A stretch of DNA of 64,000 bases. Origin: JBKEAJ01 sp047974415 (GTDB lineage: Bacteria; Bacteroidota; Bacteroidia; Bacteroidales; Prolixibacteraceae). The notes below the pieces were generated by a model. The model had not been told where the DNA came from and did not search any database. It was given only the letters and a program-made list of their open reading frames with translations. The position numbers and the translations under genes are program-made. Shown here piece after piece: positions 1-9,320 of this stretch. How positions within the stretch are numbered: the stretch's first letter is position 1; every line of letters starts with the position of its first letter. The DNA is taken from assembly GCA_047974415.1 (NCBI GenBank), contig JBKECH010000020.1, positions 36,261 to 100,260 of the forward strand, written 5' to 3'.

Positions 1-2144
1 ACATCTAGGTTTGTGCCATTTAGCTTGCTCTCAATTAGTGTTGTTGCGCTCTTCCCATCTCTATATTCTTCGGTTTTTCCATCATCGTCATATTCGGTAA
101 ACGACGAGTTCCCATCAGGATACAATTCGTAAATTCGCAATGCTTTGTCAATCTCGCCAACATTGTTATTATGCTTTGTCATTGGGATAATAGCTCCACT
201 CTTTACAAACACGGGGAGCTTCCACAAGGGCGATGCAAAATCGTTTAAGATACGATTTCCTTCATACTCTTCGCCAGAGAGATAGTCAATCCAAGTTCCT
301 TCGGGCAGATAGATACCATTTCGCACGTCATTCCCTTGTTCGTCTGCTTTGGTATCCTGATAAATCGGAGCTACTAAGAAGTAATCGCCGTACATGTACT
401 GATATTGTGTTGTTTTGCCTAGTGTATAGTCGCTTGGGTACTCCAAAAACATTGCCCTCACCATTGGGAGTCCATCTGTCGCTTCTTTTGCTATACTATA
501 AGCATATGGTATTAGCTCTGATTTCATTTTCAGATACATTCGATTTATTGACGTTACGGGCTCTCCGAAAGCATGAGGATATTTCTCGTTAGCGCCCCAC
601 CCATCCATGTTTAATTGCATTGGGGTGAAAGTTTTCCATTGAAAATCACGAGTATTAATAATCTGATTTTTGCCACCAAATATTCCATCCATATCTGAAC
701 ATATATTAGGCATCCCCGACAAACCTGCTCCTATGTAAGTAGGTATGTGAAAGCGAATATATTCCCACGAGCCACCAGTTTGGTCGCCCGACCATATTCC
801 TGCATAACGCTGTGTTCCTGCCCAACCATCAAGAGATATGATAAAAGGGCGAGCATTACTGCCATATTGCGGCATTATATTAGCAACATCGGCAAGCCCA
901 TTTAGTCCAAAAGAATAACCTGCTCCAACCCATGCCACATCGGTTTTTAAAACTCGCACTCCTGCATCTCGCACTTCCTTTACAATGTCGCGTTGCAACA
1001 AAGCCTCGACGTCTTCTTTTGGGTGTAAGTCCGATTGTGTCCACAGTCCTATTTCTACACCATTCTTGTGCGCATAATCCGCAAGTTTTTTTAAGTTCGC
1101 TATGTTTCCATCTAGGGTTTCGGCTTGTCCGTAGCCTGCTCCGTAACCATCATTTGGCAACAACCAGCCCAAGGGCATGTCGTGAGCCTTATATCTATCT
1201 ATCACAGCACGAGCCGAGAACTGGTAATTGTCCTTTTCTCCATTCAATGACTCTTTTATTCCGCTATCGTCTTTCTGACTTTCTTTATAACGTTTCCCAT
1301 CTTCAAACAAAAAGCCCTTCTCATCTTCTTTCCAATAATCTCTATTGTAAGCATTTAAGTGCCCTTCATAGAATCCGAATTTCGGCAAAAGTACAGGCTT
1401 GCCAGTCAGCTGATAGTAGTCGTTCAACAAGGCTATCGCTCCATCATTTATCATAAAAAAGACATCTAGATAGTCTGTTTCGTGAGACAAGCTTACCACT
1501 CCTTTTTCTGTAGCCCCAAAATCGTAGTTCCCTTTCTTAAAGGTATAATACATAACTCCGTAGCCATTGGTAGACCAATATAAAGGCACGGGCGAGGCTA
1601 CTCCGCCATCAGTCCAACTGTTTTGATTTTCTATGGCAATAGTTCGTCCTTTGTGCGAAAAGCGGCCATTCTGCACCCCTCCGCCATAGAAGTACTCCTT
1701 AGCACCCTCTTTAAGGGTCAGTGTTACTCTCCCCTTCCCAAACAACACTGGCGCGAGCTCTTCTACAACAATTTTATCCGTTTTAATATTTTTAATTTGA
1801 AATAGACCCGTAGCTTTGTCGAACATTACTGCCACTTTGCTCGTCTCTATAAAAAATGATGCATCTGTTTCCTTCACAGTCAAGTGCGACAAGCCTCGTT
1901 TGGGATTATCTAAAAGAATATGAGCATCAGGGCTTGCTTCAGGACGACGCATCTCGCCACCAGCATTATCCTGAAAAATACGGAAGATGTTGTCTCCATA
2001 GAAAGAAAGAGTCATTGTTTGTTCCTCTGACAAGGAAACTACGACATCCGAAGAATTAATTTTCTTAACACCCTTGATTGTTTGTGCTTGCATATTCAGA
2101 AATGAACACAAGGACACGATAAGGAATATAAACGTATGCTTCAT
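1..2144 (-). CDS. Glycoside hydrolase family 31 alpha-glycosidase, 3' end outside window
   Basis: The reading frame is open from an ATG at 2144 to the window edge (714 codons seen). An N-terminal signal peptide ends near residue 21 (...NMQAQ), so the enzyme is exported, probably periplasmic. A GH31 (beta/alpha)8 barrel follows: the nucleophile motif KTD has its Asp at residue 402 in the context KTDVAWVGAGYSFGLNG, and the acid/base Asp is at 454 in GIWSGDQ, followed by a PNICSDMDGIFGG loop. The visible C-terminal part (about 600-714) matches the beta-sandwich domains of the family. The nucleophile context is not that of starch-type alpha-glucosidases; it resembles, from memory, the subgroup containing alpha-N-acetylgalactosaminidases and alpha-galactosidases, so substrate is uncertain. 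GH31 assignment is firm; substrate is inference. Confidence 0.88.
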   Translation of the reverse strand, partial: MKHTFIFLIVSLCSFLNMQAQTIKGVKKINSSDVVVSLSEEQTMTLSFYGDNIFRIFQDNAGGEMRRPEASPDAHILLDNPKRGLSHLTVKETDASFFIETSKVAVMFDKATGLFQIKNIKTDKIVVEELAPVLFGKGRVTLTLKEGAKEYFYGGGVQNGRFSHKGRTIAIENQNSWTDGGVASPVPLYWSTNGYGVMYYTFKKGNYDFGATEKGVVSLSHETDYLDVFFMINDGAIALLNDYYQLTGKPVLLPKFGFYEGHLNAYNRDYWKEDEKGFLFEDGKRYKESQKDDSGIKESLNGEKDNYQFSARAVIDRYKAHDMPLGWLLPNDGYGAGYGQAETLDGNIANLKKLADYAHKNGVEIGLWTQSDLHPKEDVEALLQRDIVKEVRDAGVRVLKTDVAWVGAGYSFGLNGLADVANIMPQYGSNARPFIISLDGWAGTQRYAGIWSGDQTGGSWEYIRFHIPTYIGAGLSGMPNICSDMDGIFGGKNQIINTRDFQWKTFTPMQLNMDGWGANEKYPHAFGEPVTSINRMYLKMKSELIPYAYSIAKEATDGLPMVRAMFLEYPSDYTLGKTTQYQYMYGDYFLVAPIYQDTKADEQGNDVRNGIYLPEGTWIDYLSGEEYEGNRILNDFASPLWKLPVFVKSGAIIPMTKHNNNVGEIDKALRIYELYPDGNSSFTEYDDDGKTEEYRDGKSATTLIESKLNGTNLD

Positions 2145-2542
2145 CAGGCTATTATTTATGTAATTAGATTTATACTTGTTACTGATTTAATTGCTATTAT
2201 CACGATTTGCTAGCAAAATTAAGTAAAAATACGGAGAATCTTGCTCAACATTCTTAGAAAACGTGCATTTTATTAATGAAGCTCACTTTACCACCAGCAC
2301 TCAAACAATTTTCAGGCATATTGCGCAATTGCAATTACACTTCCGTCAAACACATAATCCACCAACAACTCCAAAAACACAATATTCTACACACCAAAAG
2401 CTTACCCTCCAAACAAGTAATGAGCAATTAGGACACAATGCAGATATTGGACTTTATAGATGGGCTCTAATTATCCAAGATGTGAGAAGTTTTTAGTAGC
2501 TTTGCTAAAACCGATTAGGCTTAGTTACAAATTAATAAATAT
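2145..2542. promoter_or_regulatory. Divergent intergenic region with promoter and repeat fragment
   Basis: This region separates the minus-strand GH31 gene from the plus-strand aminotransferase. A TAGCTTTG box at 2497-2504 fits the Bacteroidota -7 consensus TAnnTTTG and lies 38 bases before the aminotransferase ATG. A right-end fragment of the BR1 MITE-like repeat occupies about 2437-2469, just upstream of that promoter. No clear -7 box was found for the GH31 gene. A 77-codon frame at 2263-2496 has no family resemblance and overlaps the repeat; I do not call it a gene. Confidence 0.55.
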
Positions 2543-3754
2543 ATGCCAAGTACATCACATAGGGGGGACATGATGCCGAGTTCCCCGATACGAAAACTAG
2601 TGCCACTAGCCAACAAGTCCAAAGAAAGAGGGATTAAAGTGCATCACCTGAACATAGGGCAACCCGACCTTCCGACCCCAAAGGTTGCAATAGATGCTAT
2701 ACGTAATATAGATAGGAAGATTCTTGAATATTCACCCAGCGATGGGATTTTATCTTTAAGGAAGAAACTCGCAAAGTACTACAATAGGTTTAAAATAGAT
2801 GTTTCGGTAAATGACATAATAGTAACTTCGGGAGGAAGCGAGGCTGTCACTTTTGCATTTATGTCGTGCTTAGATCCAGGCGACGAGATAATAGTGCCCG
2901 AACCAGCTTACGCCAATTACGAAGCATTCGCAATAGTGGCTGGAGCAATAATCAAACCCCTGCCGACAAGTATTGAGAACGGCTTTGTGCTACCCTCCAT
3001 CGAAGAATTTGAGAAATTAATCACCCCCAAGACAAAAGGGATTATGATATGCAACCCCAATAACCCTACGGGCTACCTCTACACAAAACAAGAAATGAAT
3101 GCCATAAGAGATTTGGTGCTAAAGCACGATTTATACCTGTTCTCTGACGAGGTGTATAGGGAATTCTGCTACACTGGCGCTCCTTACATTTCGGCTTTCC
3201 ACCTTGACGGCATAGAACAAAACGTGGTGCTGATAGATTCTGTATCAAAAAGATATAGTGAATGTGGAATCAGAATTGGAGCTCTAATCACAAAGAATCC
3301 CAGCGTGAGGCATAATGTAATGAAGTTCTGCCAGGCCAGGCTCAGCCCTCCCCTAATCGGGCAAATTGTGGCAGAAGCGTCCCTCGAAGGCACCGACGAT
3401 TACCTTATGGACTCTTACAACGAATACGTTCAACGTCGCAAATGCCTAATCGACGGATTAAATCGCATTGACGGAGTATATTCACCCATACCAATGGGAG
3501 CTTTCTACACTGTAGCAAGACTGCCTGTGGACAATTCCGACAAATTCTGCGAATGGTTACTTTCAGATTTCGATTACAAAGGAGAAACCATATTTTTAGC
3601 TCCCGCTTCTGGCTTTTACACCACTCCTAATCACGGAACTAACGAGGTAAGAGTTGCTTACGTATTGAACGAAAAAGACCTTCGCAAATCTCTCAAAATA
3701 TTGGAAGAAGCACTGAAAGTTTATCCTCATGTTACCTATTCTAAAACTCATTAA
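2543..3754 (+). CDS. Class I/II pyridoxal-phosphate aminotransferase
   Basis: This is a fold-type I PLP aminotransferase of the aspartate aminotransferase superfamily, 403 residues, close to family length. Visible signatures are the N-terminal HLNIGQPDLPTP substrate loop, the SGGSEA phosphate-cup segment, the NPNNPTG motif (about 172-178), the DEVYREF Asp/Tyr pair and the Schiff-base lysine K236 in DSVSKRYS followed by CGIRIG. Bacteroidales homologues begin with a similar ISHRG-type leader, so I keep the ATG at 2543, although an internal Met pair at 2570/2573 follows a G-rich stretch. It stands alone in its transcription unit. Amino-acid specificity (aspartate, aromatic or alanine) cannot be read from the sequence. 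Confidence 0.9.
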   Translation: MPSTSHRGDMMPSSPIRKLVPLANKSKERGIKVHHLNIGQPDLPTPKVAIDAIRNIDRKILEYSPSDGILSLRKKLAKYYNRFKIDVSVNDIIVTSGGSEAVTFAFMSCLDPGDEIIVPEPAYANYEAFAIVAGAIIKPLPTSIENGFVLPSIEEFEKLITPKTKGIMICNPNNPTGYLYTKQEMNAIRDLVLKHDLYLFSDEVYREFCYTGAPYISAFHLDGIEQNVVLIDSVSKRYSECGIRIGALITKNPSVRHNVMKFCQARLSPPLIGQIVAEASLEGTDDYLMDSYNEYVQRRKCLIDGLNRIDGVYSPIPMGAFYTVARLPVDNSDKFCEWLLSDFDYKGETIFLAPASGFYTTPNHGTNEVRVAYVLNEKDLRKSLKILEEALKVYPHVTYSKTH

Positions 3755-4091
3755 ATCTGTGGGGGATGTTAGAATCAGAAGTCTGCTATAATTGATGTTT
3801 CTTCAATACACTTTCAAAAGTGATTTATCTGTTTCTGCAATCCCAATATTGCTTCCCAATACTCCACCAATATGCATATCAAATTGGTGGAGAGATCTTT
3901 GAATACAGCCTGTTATAACATAGTGGAAACTATATGAATGGAACTTCACTTCTTTTCTTCTCAACAATATAAATAGAGTCCGTCTACATAAATTTCTGAC
4001 AAGATCGTTATAGAAGATTTTCTAATTCTTACTGCAACTACACTTTTTCTCTGTCCTTTTTACTACCTTTGTAGTAATTCTGCAAAAAGAA
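3755..4091. promoter_or_regulatory. Intergenic region: hairpin, repeat scrap and promoter of the M23-dxr operon
   Basis: A perfect 10-bp inverted repeat (arms 3862-3871 and 3883-3892, CTCCACCAAT/ATTGGTGGAG) forms a strong hairpin after the aminotransferase, though without a following T-run. A BR1 terminal fragment (AAATAGAGTCCGTCTA) in minus orientation lies at about 3970-3986. A TACCTTTG -7 box at 4064-4071, 20 bases before the ATG of the peptidase gene, is the likely promoter for the 4092-8816 operon. Confidence 0.55.
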
Positions 4092-4997
4092 ATGAATTTC
4101 GAGAGGATAAAAAAAATAATAAAAAGAAAGCACCATCTCATAATAAGAAGAGATAGCACTTTCGCAGTCGAAAAGCTTATTAAGTTTTCGGGTTTACATA
4201 TAGTATTGGCAGGAGTATTGTTCTGCGCATTTATTGTAGTAGCAACAATATTTGCTACCAGATACCACAGTATGAGTCAATATTTTGGAGGAGTGGAAAA
4301 CGAAGACCTACGCGAGCAATTAATTACATATCATAAAAAATTAGACACCCTTAAAAACAGCATCGTTTCGCGCGACAACAAGATGGAGAGCATCATGCTC
4401 GTGTTGTCTGGAAAAATCGATAGCTCCGCAAGGTCTACAGATGTACTAGCAAAAGTAAAAGCAACATATGACCCTGGCGACACGTCAATAATCTCAGGTA
4501 ACAACTTCGTAGAAAGTCCCTTGATAGATCTACCCGAACAAGGACAAGCATTACCCGACTCGGGGTCCTACCCTCAACAGCTCGTCACATCCTCAAGTCT
4601 GAAACCCGTGAAAGAGATCAACTCATACCTCATCCCTCCGATGTATGGGTATATCTCCGCCCAGTACGACCCTTCAAAAGAGCATTTTGCCATAGACCTT
4701 GTAAGCGAAAACGAGGACACTAATATTGTATCTGTTGCAGACGGCACAGTTGTTATGTCTGACTACACACTACAAACAGGATACGTGCTTCTGATACGCC
4801 ACGACAACAACCTAATCTCTGTATATAAGCACAACAAAAGTGCTTTAAAAAAGATAGGCGACAAAGTGAAGCAAGGAGAACTCATTGCCGAACTTGGAAA
4901 CTCTGGAAGTCTTACCACTGGACCACACCTTCACTTCGAGCTGTGGCTAGGAGGAGAGCCTATAAATCCCTCCCATTATTTAAACTTTGAAAGATAG
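4092..4997 (+). CDS. M23 family (LytM-type) metallopeptidase, membrane anchored
   Basis: The 301-residue protein has a basic cytoplasmic N-terminus, one transmembrane helix at about residues 34-55, a probable coiled-coil stretch at about 75-115, and a C-terminal peptidase_M23 domain at about 190-298. All zinc-site residues are visible: the HxxxD motif (HFAID) and the HLHFE motif near the end. It should cleave peptide cross-links in peptidoglycan, or activate amidases, from the inner membrane facing the periplasm. The gene ends 8 bases before dxr, and the M23-dxr-rseP order suggests a single envelope and isoprenoid transcription unit. The Gly of the usual HxGxD motif is Ala here, a conservative change. 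Confidence 0.88.
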   Translation: MNFERIKKIIKRKHHLIIRRDSTFAVEKLIKFSGLHIVLAGVLFCAFIVVATIFATRYHSMSQYFGGVENEDLREQLITYHKKLDTLKNSIVSRDNKMESIMLVLSGKIDSSARSTDVLAKVKATYDPGDTSIISGNNFVESPLIDLPEQGQALPDSGSYPQQLVTSSSLKPVKEINSYLIPPMYGYISAQYDPSKEHFAIDLVSENEDTNIVSVADGTVVMSDYTLQTGYVLLIRHDNNLISVYKHNKSALKKIGDKVKQGELIAELGNSGSLTTGPHLHFELWLGGEPINPSHYLNFER

Positions 4998-5005
4998 CTA
5001 CATCA

Positions 5006-6163
5006 ATGTCCAAATGTAAAAACATCGCAATCCTTGGCTCGACAGGTTCAATTGGCACCCAAGCCCTGGAAGTTATCAGAGAGCACCCAGAGCTTTTTAG
5101 CGTTGAAGTTCTTACTGCCAACACCAGTGCCGACTCATTAATTCTGCAAGCAAAGGAGTTCAAACCAGACTGCGTTGTCATTGGCGACGAGTCTTTATAT
5201 TCAACTGTCGAGGCAGCATTATCTACCGACGACATAAAAGTATACGCTGGAACAGAGGCGCTGTGCCAGGTTACAACAATGAGCAACATAGACATTGTGC
5301 TAACAGCAATAGTGGGGATAGCTGGACTAAGACCCACAATTAGCGCCATCGGAGCTAAGAAGAACATCGCACTTGCCAACAAAGAGACCTTGGTTGTAGC
5401 AGGACATATAATAACCAAACTTGCAATAGAGAATAATGTAGATATTATACCTGTCGACTCTGAGCATTCGGCCATTTTTCAATGCCTCGTAGGAGAACAC
5501 TTCAACAAGATATCTAAACTCATTCTCACCGCCTCTGGAGGTCCTTTCAGAGACAGACCCATAAACACATTAAAAGAGATAAGTGTCAAAGAAGCCCTTG
5601 CGCATCCAAACTGGAACATGGGAGATAAAATAACCATCGACTCAGCAACTATGATGAACAAAGGGCTAGAAGTAATAGAAGCAAAATGGCTGTTTGCGGT
5701 CGAGGCGAAGGACATCGAGGTTGTTGTACACCCTCAAAGTGTCATCCACTCGGCAGTACAATTTGAAGATACCTCAGTGAAAGCTCAGATAGGGCTCCCA
5801 AACATGAAAATACCAATCCAATATGCCATGTCCTTCCCAACAAGGCAAAAGTCGGATTCCTCTTCGTTCAGCTTCTTTGACTATCCTAATTTGACTTTCG
5901 AGAAGCCAGACTTAGTCAAATTCCCTTGCCTTGCACTAGCTTTCGAAGCACTAAATAGAGGAGGTAGCACTCCGTGCGTGCTAAATGGAGCAAACGAAGA
6001 ACTTGTCGATAAATTTTTAAGAGGAGAAATTAAATTCGACGACATTCCCAAAGCAATAGAAATTGCTATAAATACGATACAACAAATCGACAATCCATCA
6101 TTGGAAGAGTGTGTGGAACTCGACAAAGAAACTAGAAAATTAATAAAAACGATAATAAAATAA
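5006..6163 (+). CDS. dxr: 1-deoxy-D-xylulose 5-phosphate reductoisomerase
   Basis: Dxr converts DXP to 2-C-methyl-D-erythritol 4-phosphate with NADPH, the committed step of the MEP isoprenoid pathway in the cytosol. The 385-residue length is typical. Evidence: the N-terminal Rossmann motif GSTGSIG (residues 10-16), the ANKET segment, the metal-binding PVDSEHSA motif, the TASGGPFRD loop and the HPNWNMGDKITIDSATMMNKGLE signature region (reported here only as a family landmark). It is co-transcribed with the upstream M23 peptidase and followed after 4 bases by rseP, the arrangement usual in Bacteroidota. Confidence 0.97.
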   Translation: MSKCKNIAILGSTGSIGTQALEVIREHPELFSVEVLTANTSADSLILQAKEFKPDCVVIGDESLYSTVEAALSTDDIKVYAGTEALCQVTTMSNIDIVLTAIVGIAGLRPTISAIGAKKNIALANKETLVVAGHIITKLAIENNVDIIPVDSEHSAIFQCLVGEHFNKISKLILTASGGPFRDRPINTLKEISVKEALAHPNWNMGDKITIDSATMMNKGLEVIEAKWLFAVEAKDIEVVVHPQSVIHSAVQFEDTSVKAQIGLPNMKIPIQYAMSFPTRQKSDSSSFSFFDYPNLTFEKPDLVKFPCLALAFEALNRGGSTPCVLNGANEELVDKFLRGEIKFDDIPKAIEIAINTIQQIDNPSLEECVELDKETRKLIKTIIK

Positions 6164-6167
6164 CAGA

Positions 6168-7499
6168 ATGGATATTTTAATGCGAGTTGTTCAGCTCATT
6201 GCAAGCCTGTCTATATTGGTGATTATACACGAATTAGGACACTTTATGTTTGCGAAATTATTTAAATGTAGAGTCGAGAAGTTTTACTTATTTTTCGACC
6301 CTTGGTTCTCATTGTTTAAGAAAAAAATTGGCGATACAGAATACGGAGTTGGCTGGCTCCCCTTAGGCGGATATGTCAAGATTTCGGGAATGATTGACGA
6401 GTCTATGGACAAAGAGCAAATGAAAGAAGAACCGAAAGCATGGGAGTTCAGATCGAAGCCTACATATCAGCGCTTGCTAATAATGCTAGGAGGCGTGATG
6501 ATGAATGTTATTGGAGCATGCATAATATACGTAGGCATAAGTTATTGTTACGGCGAAACATTCCTACTAAACAAAAACGCCAAGTATGGAGTTGTAGCAT
6601 CGGCGCCTGCAAAAGATGCTGGATTTATGGATGGCGACAAAATTATATCCATAGATGGGAAGAGCCCTTACAAATTTTCAGAAGTAGCATCAATGATTGT
6701 ACTAGACCACGCCAAAGAAATAGTGGTAGACAGGCAAGGCAAGGAGGAAACGATAACTCTTTCTGACGACTTTATTGCAGGAGTTGTAAGCCTCAAAGCC
6801 CCCTTGTTTGAAGTGCGTCAAAAATTAGAGTTTACAGTGAGTGGATTTGCAAACGAATCGCCCGCGCAAAACGCAGGAGTGCAGAAAGAGGACGTTTTTG
6901 TAGGCTTCGACGGCAAAACACTTACCTACTACGACGAATTCCAAAAATATCTAAGAGAACATGCCAATGAAACAGTTGCATTCGATGTGCAAAGAGGCGA
7001 AGAACTTAAAAGCATCGACGTACCAATAAAGAATGGTATGCTAGGAATAAGAATGGAACTCAACAACACAGACGACCTAGAGCTGACAACCATAAAATAC
7101 TCCTTGCTACAATCCATTCCAAACGGCTTTAAACTTGCTGGCGAAAAATTATCATCATACGTAAAAAGTCTAGGTCTACTTTTCAAACCCAAGACAAATG
7201 CACTTGGTGGCTTAGGTGGTTTTGGCTCGCTCGCAGGAATGTTTCCTACATCATGGAACTGGCAGACATTCTGGAATCTAACAGCCTTCTTGTCCGTCAT
7301 CCTTGCTGTCATGAATTTATTGCCGATACCTGGACTCGATGGTGGACACGTTATGTTTGTACTCTACGAAATGATTACTGGCAGAAAACCAAGCGACAAA
7401 TTCATGGAATACGCTGTTACCGCTGGGTTTATCTTCCTAATAGCCCTACTTTTATTTGCCAACGGAAACGATATTTACAGAGCTATCACGGGGAAATGA
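6168..7499 (+). CDS. rseP: Site-2 intramembrane zinc protease RseP
   Basis: This 443-residue polytopic inner-membrane metalloprotease cleaves transmembrane segments of anti-sigma factors or signal-peptide remnants. The zinc motif HELGH is at residues 21-25 in the first membrane helix. The third ligand lies in the C-terminal motif PGLDGGH (about 388-394). Between them are two PDZ-like segments (about 130-200 and 210-290), then LLPIPGLDGG and a final transmembrane helix. The gene lies 4 bases after dxr and 29 bases before tatA. Substrates, probably ECF anti-sigma factors, are inferred from the family only. Confidence 0.95.
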   Translation: MDILMRVVQLIASLSILVIIHELGHFMFAKLFKCRVEKFYLFFDPWFSLFKKKIGDTEYGVGWLPLGGYVKISGMIDESMDKEQMKEEPKAWEFRSKPTYQRLLIMLGGVMMNVIGACIIYVGISYCYGETFLLNKNAKYGVVASAPAKDAGFMDGDKIISIDGKSPYKFSEVASMIVLDHAKEIVVDRQGKEETITLSDDFIAGVVSLKAPLFEVRQKLEFTVSGFANESPAQNAGVQKEDVFVGFDGKTLTYYDEFQKYLREHANETVAFDVQRGEELKSIDVPIKNGMLGIRMELNNTDDLELTTIKYSLLQSIPNGFKLAGEKLSSYVKSLGLLFKPKTNALGGLGGFGSLAGMFPTSWNWQTFWNLTAFLSVILAVMNLLPIPGLDGGHVMFVLYEMITGRKPSDKFMEYAVTAGFIFLIALLLFANGNDIYRAITGK

Positions 7500-7528
7500 C
7501 AAAATTATAACATTACAAAACAAAAACA

Positions 7529-7705
7529 ATGAAAATAGTACTAGGTGTCTTTGGGGTTTCCGAGATAATTATCATAGCAGTATTAATTTTATTACTATTC
7601 GGGGGACGTAAAATTCCCGAGCTGATGAAAGGAATTGGCGAAGGAATAAAAGGGTTTAAGAAAGAATCTAAAAACGACGACACGGACAAAGATGATGATA
7701 AATGA
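7529..7705 (+). CDS. tatA: Sec-independent translocase subunit TatA, 58 residues
   Basis: A short gene: ATG at 7529, TGA at 7703-7705. The product has one N-terminal transmembrane helix (about residues 10-24, SEIIIIAVLILLLFGG), the conserved FGGRKIPEL hinge, an amphipathic helix (about 30-46) and a highly acidic C-tail (DDTDKDDDK), the exact layout of TatA/E. It would form the pore component of the twin-arginine pathway for folded proteins. No tatC is visible in the window, so the partner must lie elsewhere. It lies between rseP and the DUF4837 lipoprotein and is probably in the same transcription unit. Confidence 0.93.
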   Translation: MKIVLGVFGVSEIIIIAVLILLLFGGRKIPELMKGIGEGIKGFKKESKNDDTDKDDDK

Positions 7706-7790
7706 TAAGCACTTTATGAAACCCAAAACACACACTGTTATATATCTCTAAAAACCGACATCTCAAGCATCAACTAAAATTAGTAAACGC

Positions 7791-8816
7791 ATGAATAGAA
7801 AAAGCATTCTCACAACGACATATATATTATTGGTCATATCGCTACTATCTTCTTGCCATAAGAAAGCAGGGACAGAAAACTACAAACCATCGACAATAGG
7901 AAAATCTAGCGAGCTGAGCATTGTCATAGAAGACACCTACTGGAAAGACTCATTGGGACAAGAGCTCAAAAAGACTTTTAAACAAGCCGTGCCACACCTG
8001 CCACAAGACGAGCCGATGTTCGACCTAAGTCAAATTACACCTCTAATATTCAAAGATGCTTTTCTTAAAACCCGAAACTTACTAATAGTACAAATCGACC
8101 CCAAGCACGTAGCTCCATCATTATCTACTGCCGACAATGTTTACGCTCGCCCACAGTCTATTGCCTACCTAAAAGCAGCATCGCCAAAAGAGGCTAAGGA
8201 CTACATAGCGAAAGGTAGTAAGGTTCTAATAAAGTATTTCCTCAAAAAGAATAGAGATGCGCAGATAGAGACAAACAAGGATTTCGATGATTTGAAGTTG
8301 CAAACAGATGTAAGGGAAAAATTTGGCGTAGACATGGTGCTTACTCCTGGATATCGCAAGGCAACACTGCCCGACAGAGACGACAACTTCATGTGGCTGG
8401 ATTTTAACGGTTCGATTGCTCGCATGGGTATAATAATATACACCAGTCCCTACACCAACGAAGAGATGTTTAGCAAAGAAGCGATAATCACTAGGCGCAA
8501 CGAACTATTGCAAAAGTATGTACTAGGAAACAAAGAAAACTCGTACATGACCACCGAGGTCCGACTAGCACCATCGACAGAAAATATAGATTTCAAAGGT
8601 AAATACGCAGTGGAGATGCGTGGACTTTGGAAAATGGAGAATGACTTCCTCGGAGGACCTTTTGTCGGGCTTACAATCTTAGACGAAAAAAACAACAGGC
8701 TCATTACTGTAGAAGGATTTGTTTCTGCGCCAGCAACAGACAAAAGGGATTTTATGCGACAAGTCGAGGCAATTGTATACAGCCTATCCTTCCCCGAGGA
8801 ACAAGTAGCCCAATAG
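7791..8816 (+). CDS. DUF4837 family lipoprotein
   Basis: The 341-residue protein has a lipoprotein signal (LLVISLLSSC, lipid-modified Cys at about residue 22) followed by a soluble domain. Its beginning (VIEDTYWKDSLGQ) and the middle segment with FMWLDFN and IIIYTSPYTNEE match the Bacteroidota family DUF4837 as I know it. Function is unknown; it should be anchored in the envelope. It closes the M23-dxr-rseP-tatA cluster, 85 bases after tatA. Confidence 0.82.
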   Translation: MNRKSILTTTYILLVISLLSSCHKKAGTENYKPSTIGKSSELSIVIEDTYWKDSLGQELKKTFKQAVPHLPQDEPMFDLSQITPLIFKDAFLKTRNLLIVQIDPKHVAPSLSTADNVYARPQSIAYLKAASPKEAKDYIAKGSKVLIKYFLKKNRDAQIETNKDFDDLKLQTDVREKFGVDMVLTPGYRKATLPDRDDNFMWLDFNGSIARMGIIIYTSPYTNEEMFSKEAIITRRNELLQKYVLGNKENSYMTTEVRLAPSTENIDFKGKYAVEMRGLWKMENDFLGGPFVGLTILDEKNNRLITVEGFVSAPATDKRDFMRQVEAIVYSLSFPEEQVAQ

Positions 8817-9103
8817 TCTCTCTATAATAATATAGTCCCTCAAAGGAGGAACATTCCCCATTAACAATTAATCGGGGCTTAGTCGCCTATCATATTACGA
8901 GGAGAGATGCCAAAACAGGGTGCATCTCACCTTATAATTCCAGAATATGCTGGATCATAGCAAATGGTCAAGCTCGATAAAACAAGGATTTTAGTGAACA
9001 AAGTGGAGCACCGCTACGGTGAGCGAAACAAAATCCAGCGATACATTTTTTTGAAAAATGGAGCACGTAACAGGTGAGCTAATGCATATTCTAGGTTTAT
9101 TAG
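8817..9103. repeat. Intergenic region with hairpins and a BR2 repeat copy
   Basis: Downstream of the DUF4837 gene is a hairpin CCCC-ATTAA/TTAAT-GGGG (8856-8877) that may be a terminator but lacks a good T-run. A small palindrome GAGATGC...GCATCTC lies at 8904-8928. A 156-bp BR2 repeat copy spans 8940-9095, bounded by inverted ends CCAGAATATGC (8940-8950) and GCATATTCTAGG (9084-9095). Related copies are at 26826-26988, 53328-53496 and 60772-60943. Confidence 0.6.
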
Positions 9104-9176
9104 TGACCCCGACGGGATTCGAACCCATATCAAGAGAACCGGAATCTCCCATTCTATCCAGTTGAACTACGGGGCC
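9104..9176 (-). tRNA. tRNA-Arg (anticodon CCG)
   Basis: The minus strand folds into a standard 73-nt cloverleaf. The acceptor stem pairs GGCCCCG with CGGGGTC. The D-arm is GTTC...GAAT. The anticodon stem GGAGA/TCTCT encloses the loop TTCCGGT, giving anticodon CCG. The T-arm contains TTCGAAT. The discriminator is A and the CCA end is not encoded. It reads the CGG arginine codon. It stands alone between BR2 and BR1 repeat sequence. Confidence 0.95.
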
Positions 9177-9320
9177 AAAAATACTTCGCAAAGGTAAGCA
9201 TCATATATACTACTGGCAAGAGATAACAAAAAATAATTAGTGTTTGTCCATAAGTTGTTATGGTGTTGCCCCGTGGTAGCAAAGAGCCTTACAAGTTGCT
9301 CGGCTCAGAAATTTATGGAG
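9177..9320. repeat. Fragment of BR1 repeat (left inverted end)
   Basis: TAGTGTTTGTCCATAA at about 9238-9254 matches the left terminal inverted repeat of the BR1 family; the rest of the element is not recognisable. The stretch separates the tRNA from the 3' end of the cardiolipin synthase gene. Confidence 0.45.

Noticed and set aside
2263..2496. 77-codon plus-strand frame as a gene
   Set aside because: No family resemblance, low-complexity composition, overlaps a BR1 fragment and the aminotransferase promoter.
8856..8877. Rho-independent terminator after the DUF4837 gene
   Set aside because: Stem is bulged and no T-run follows; kept only as a hairpin note.
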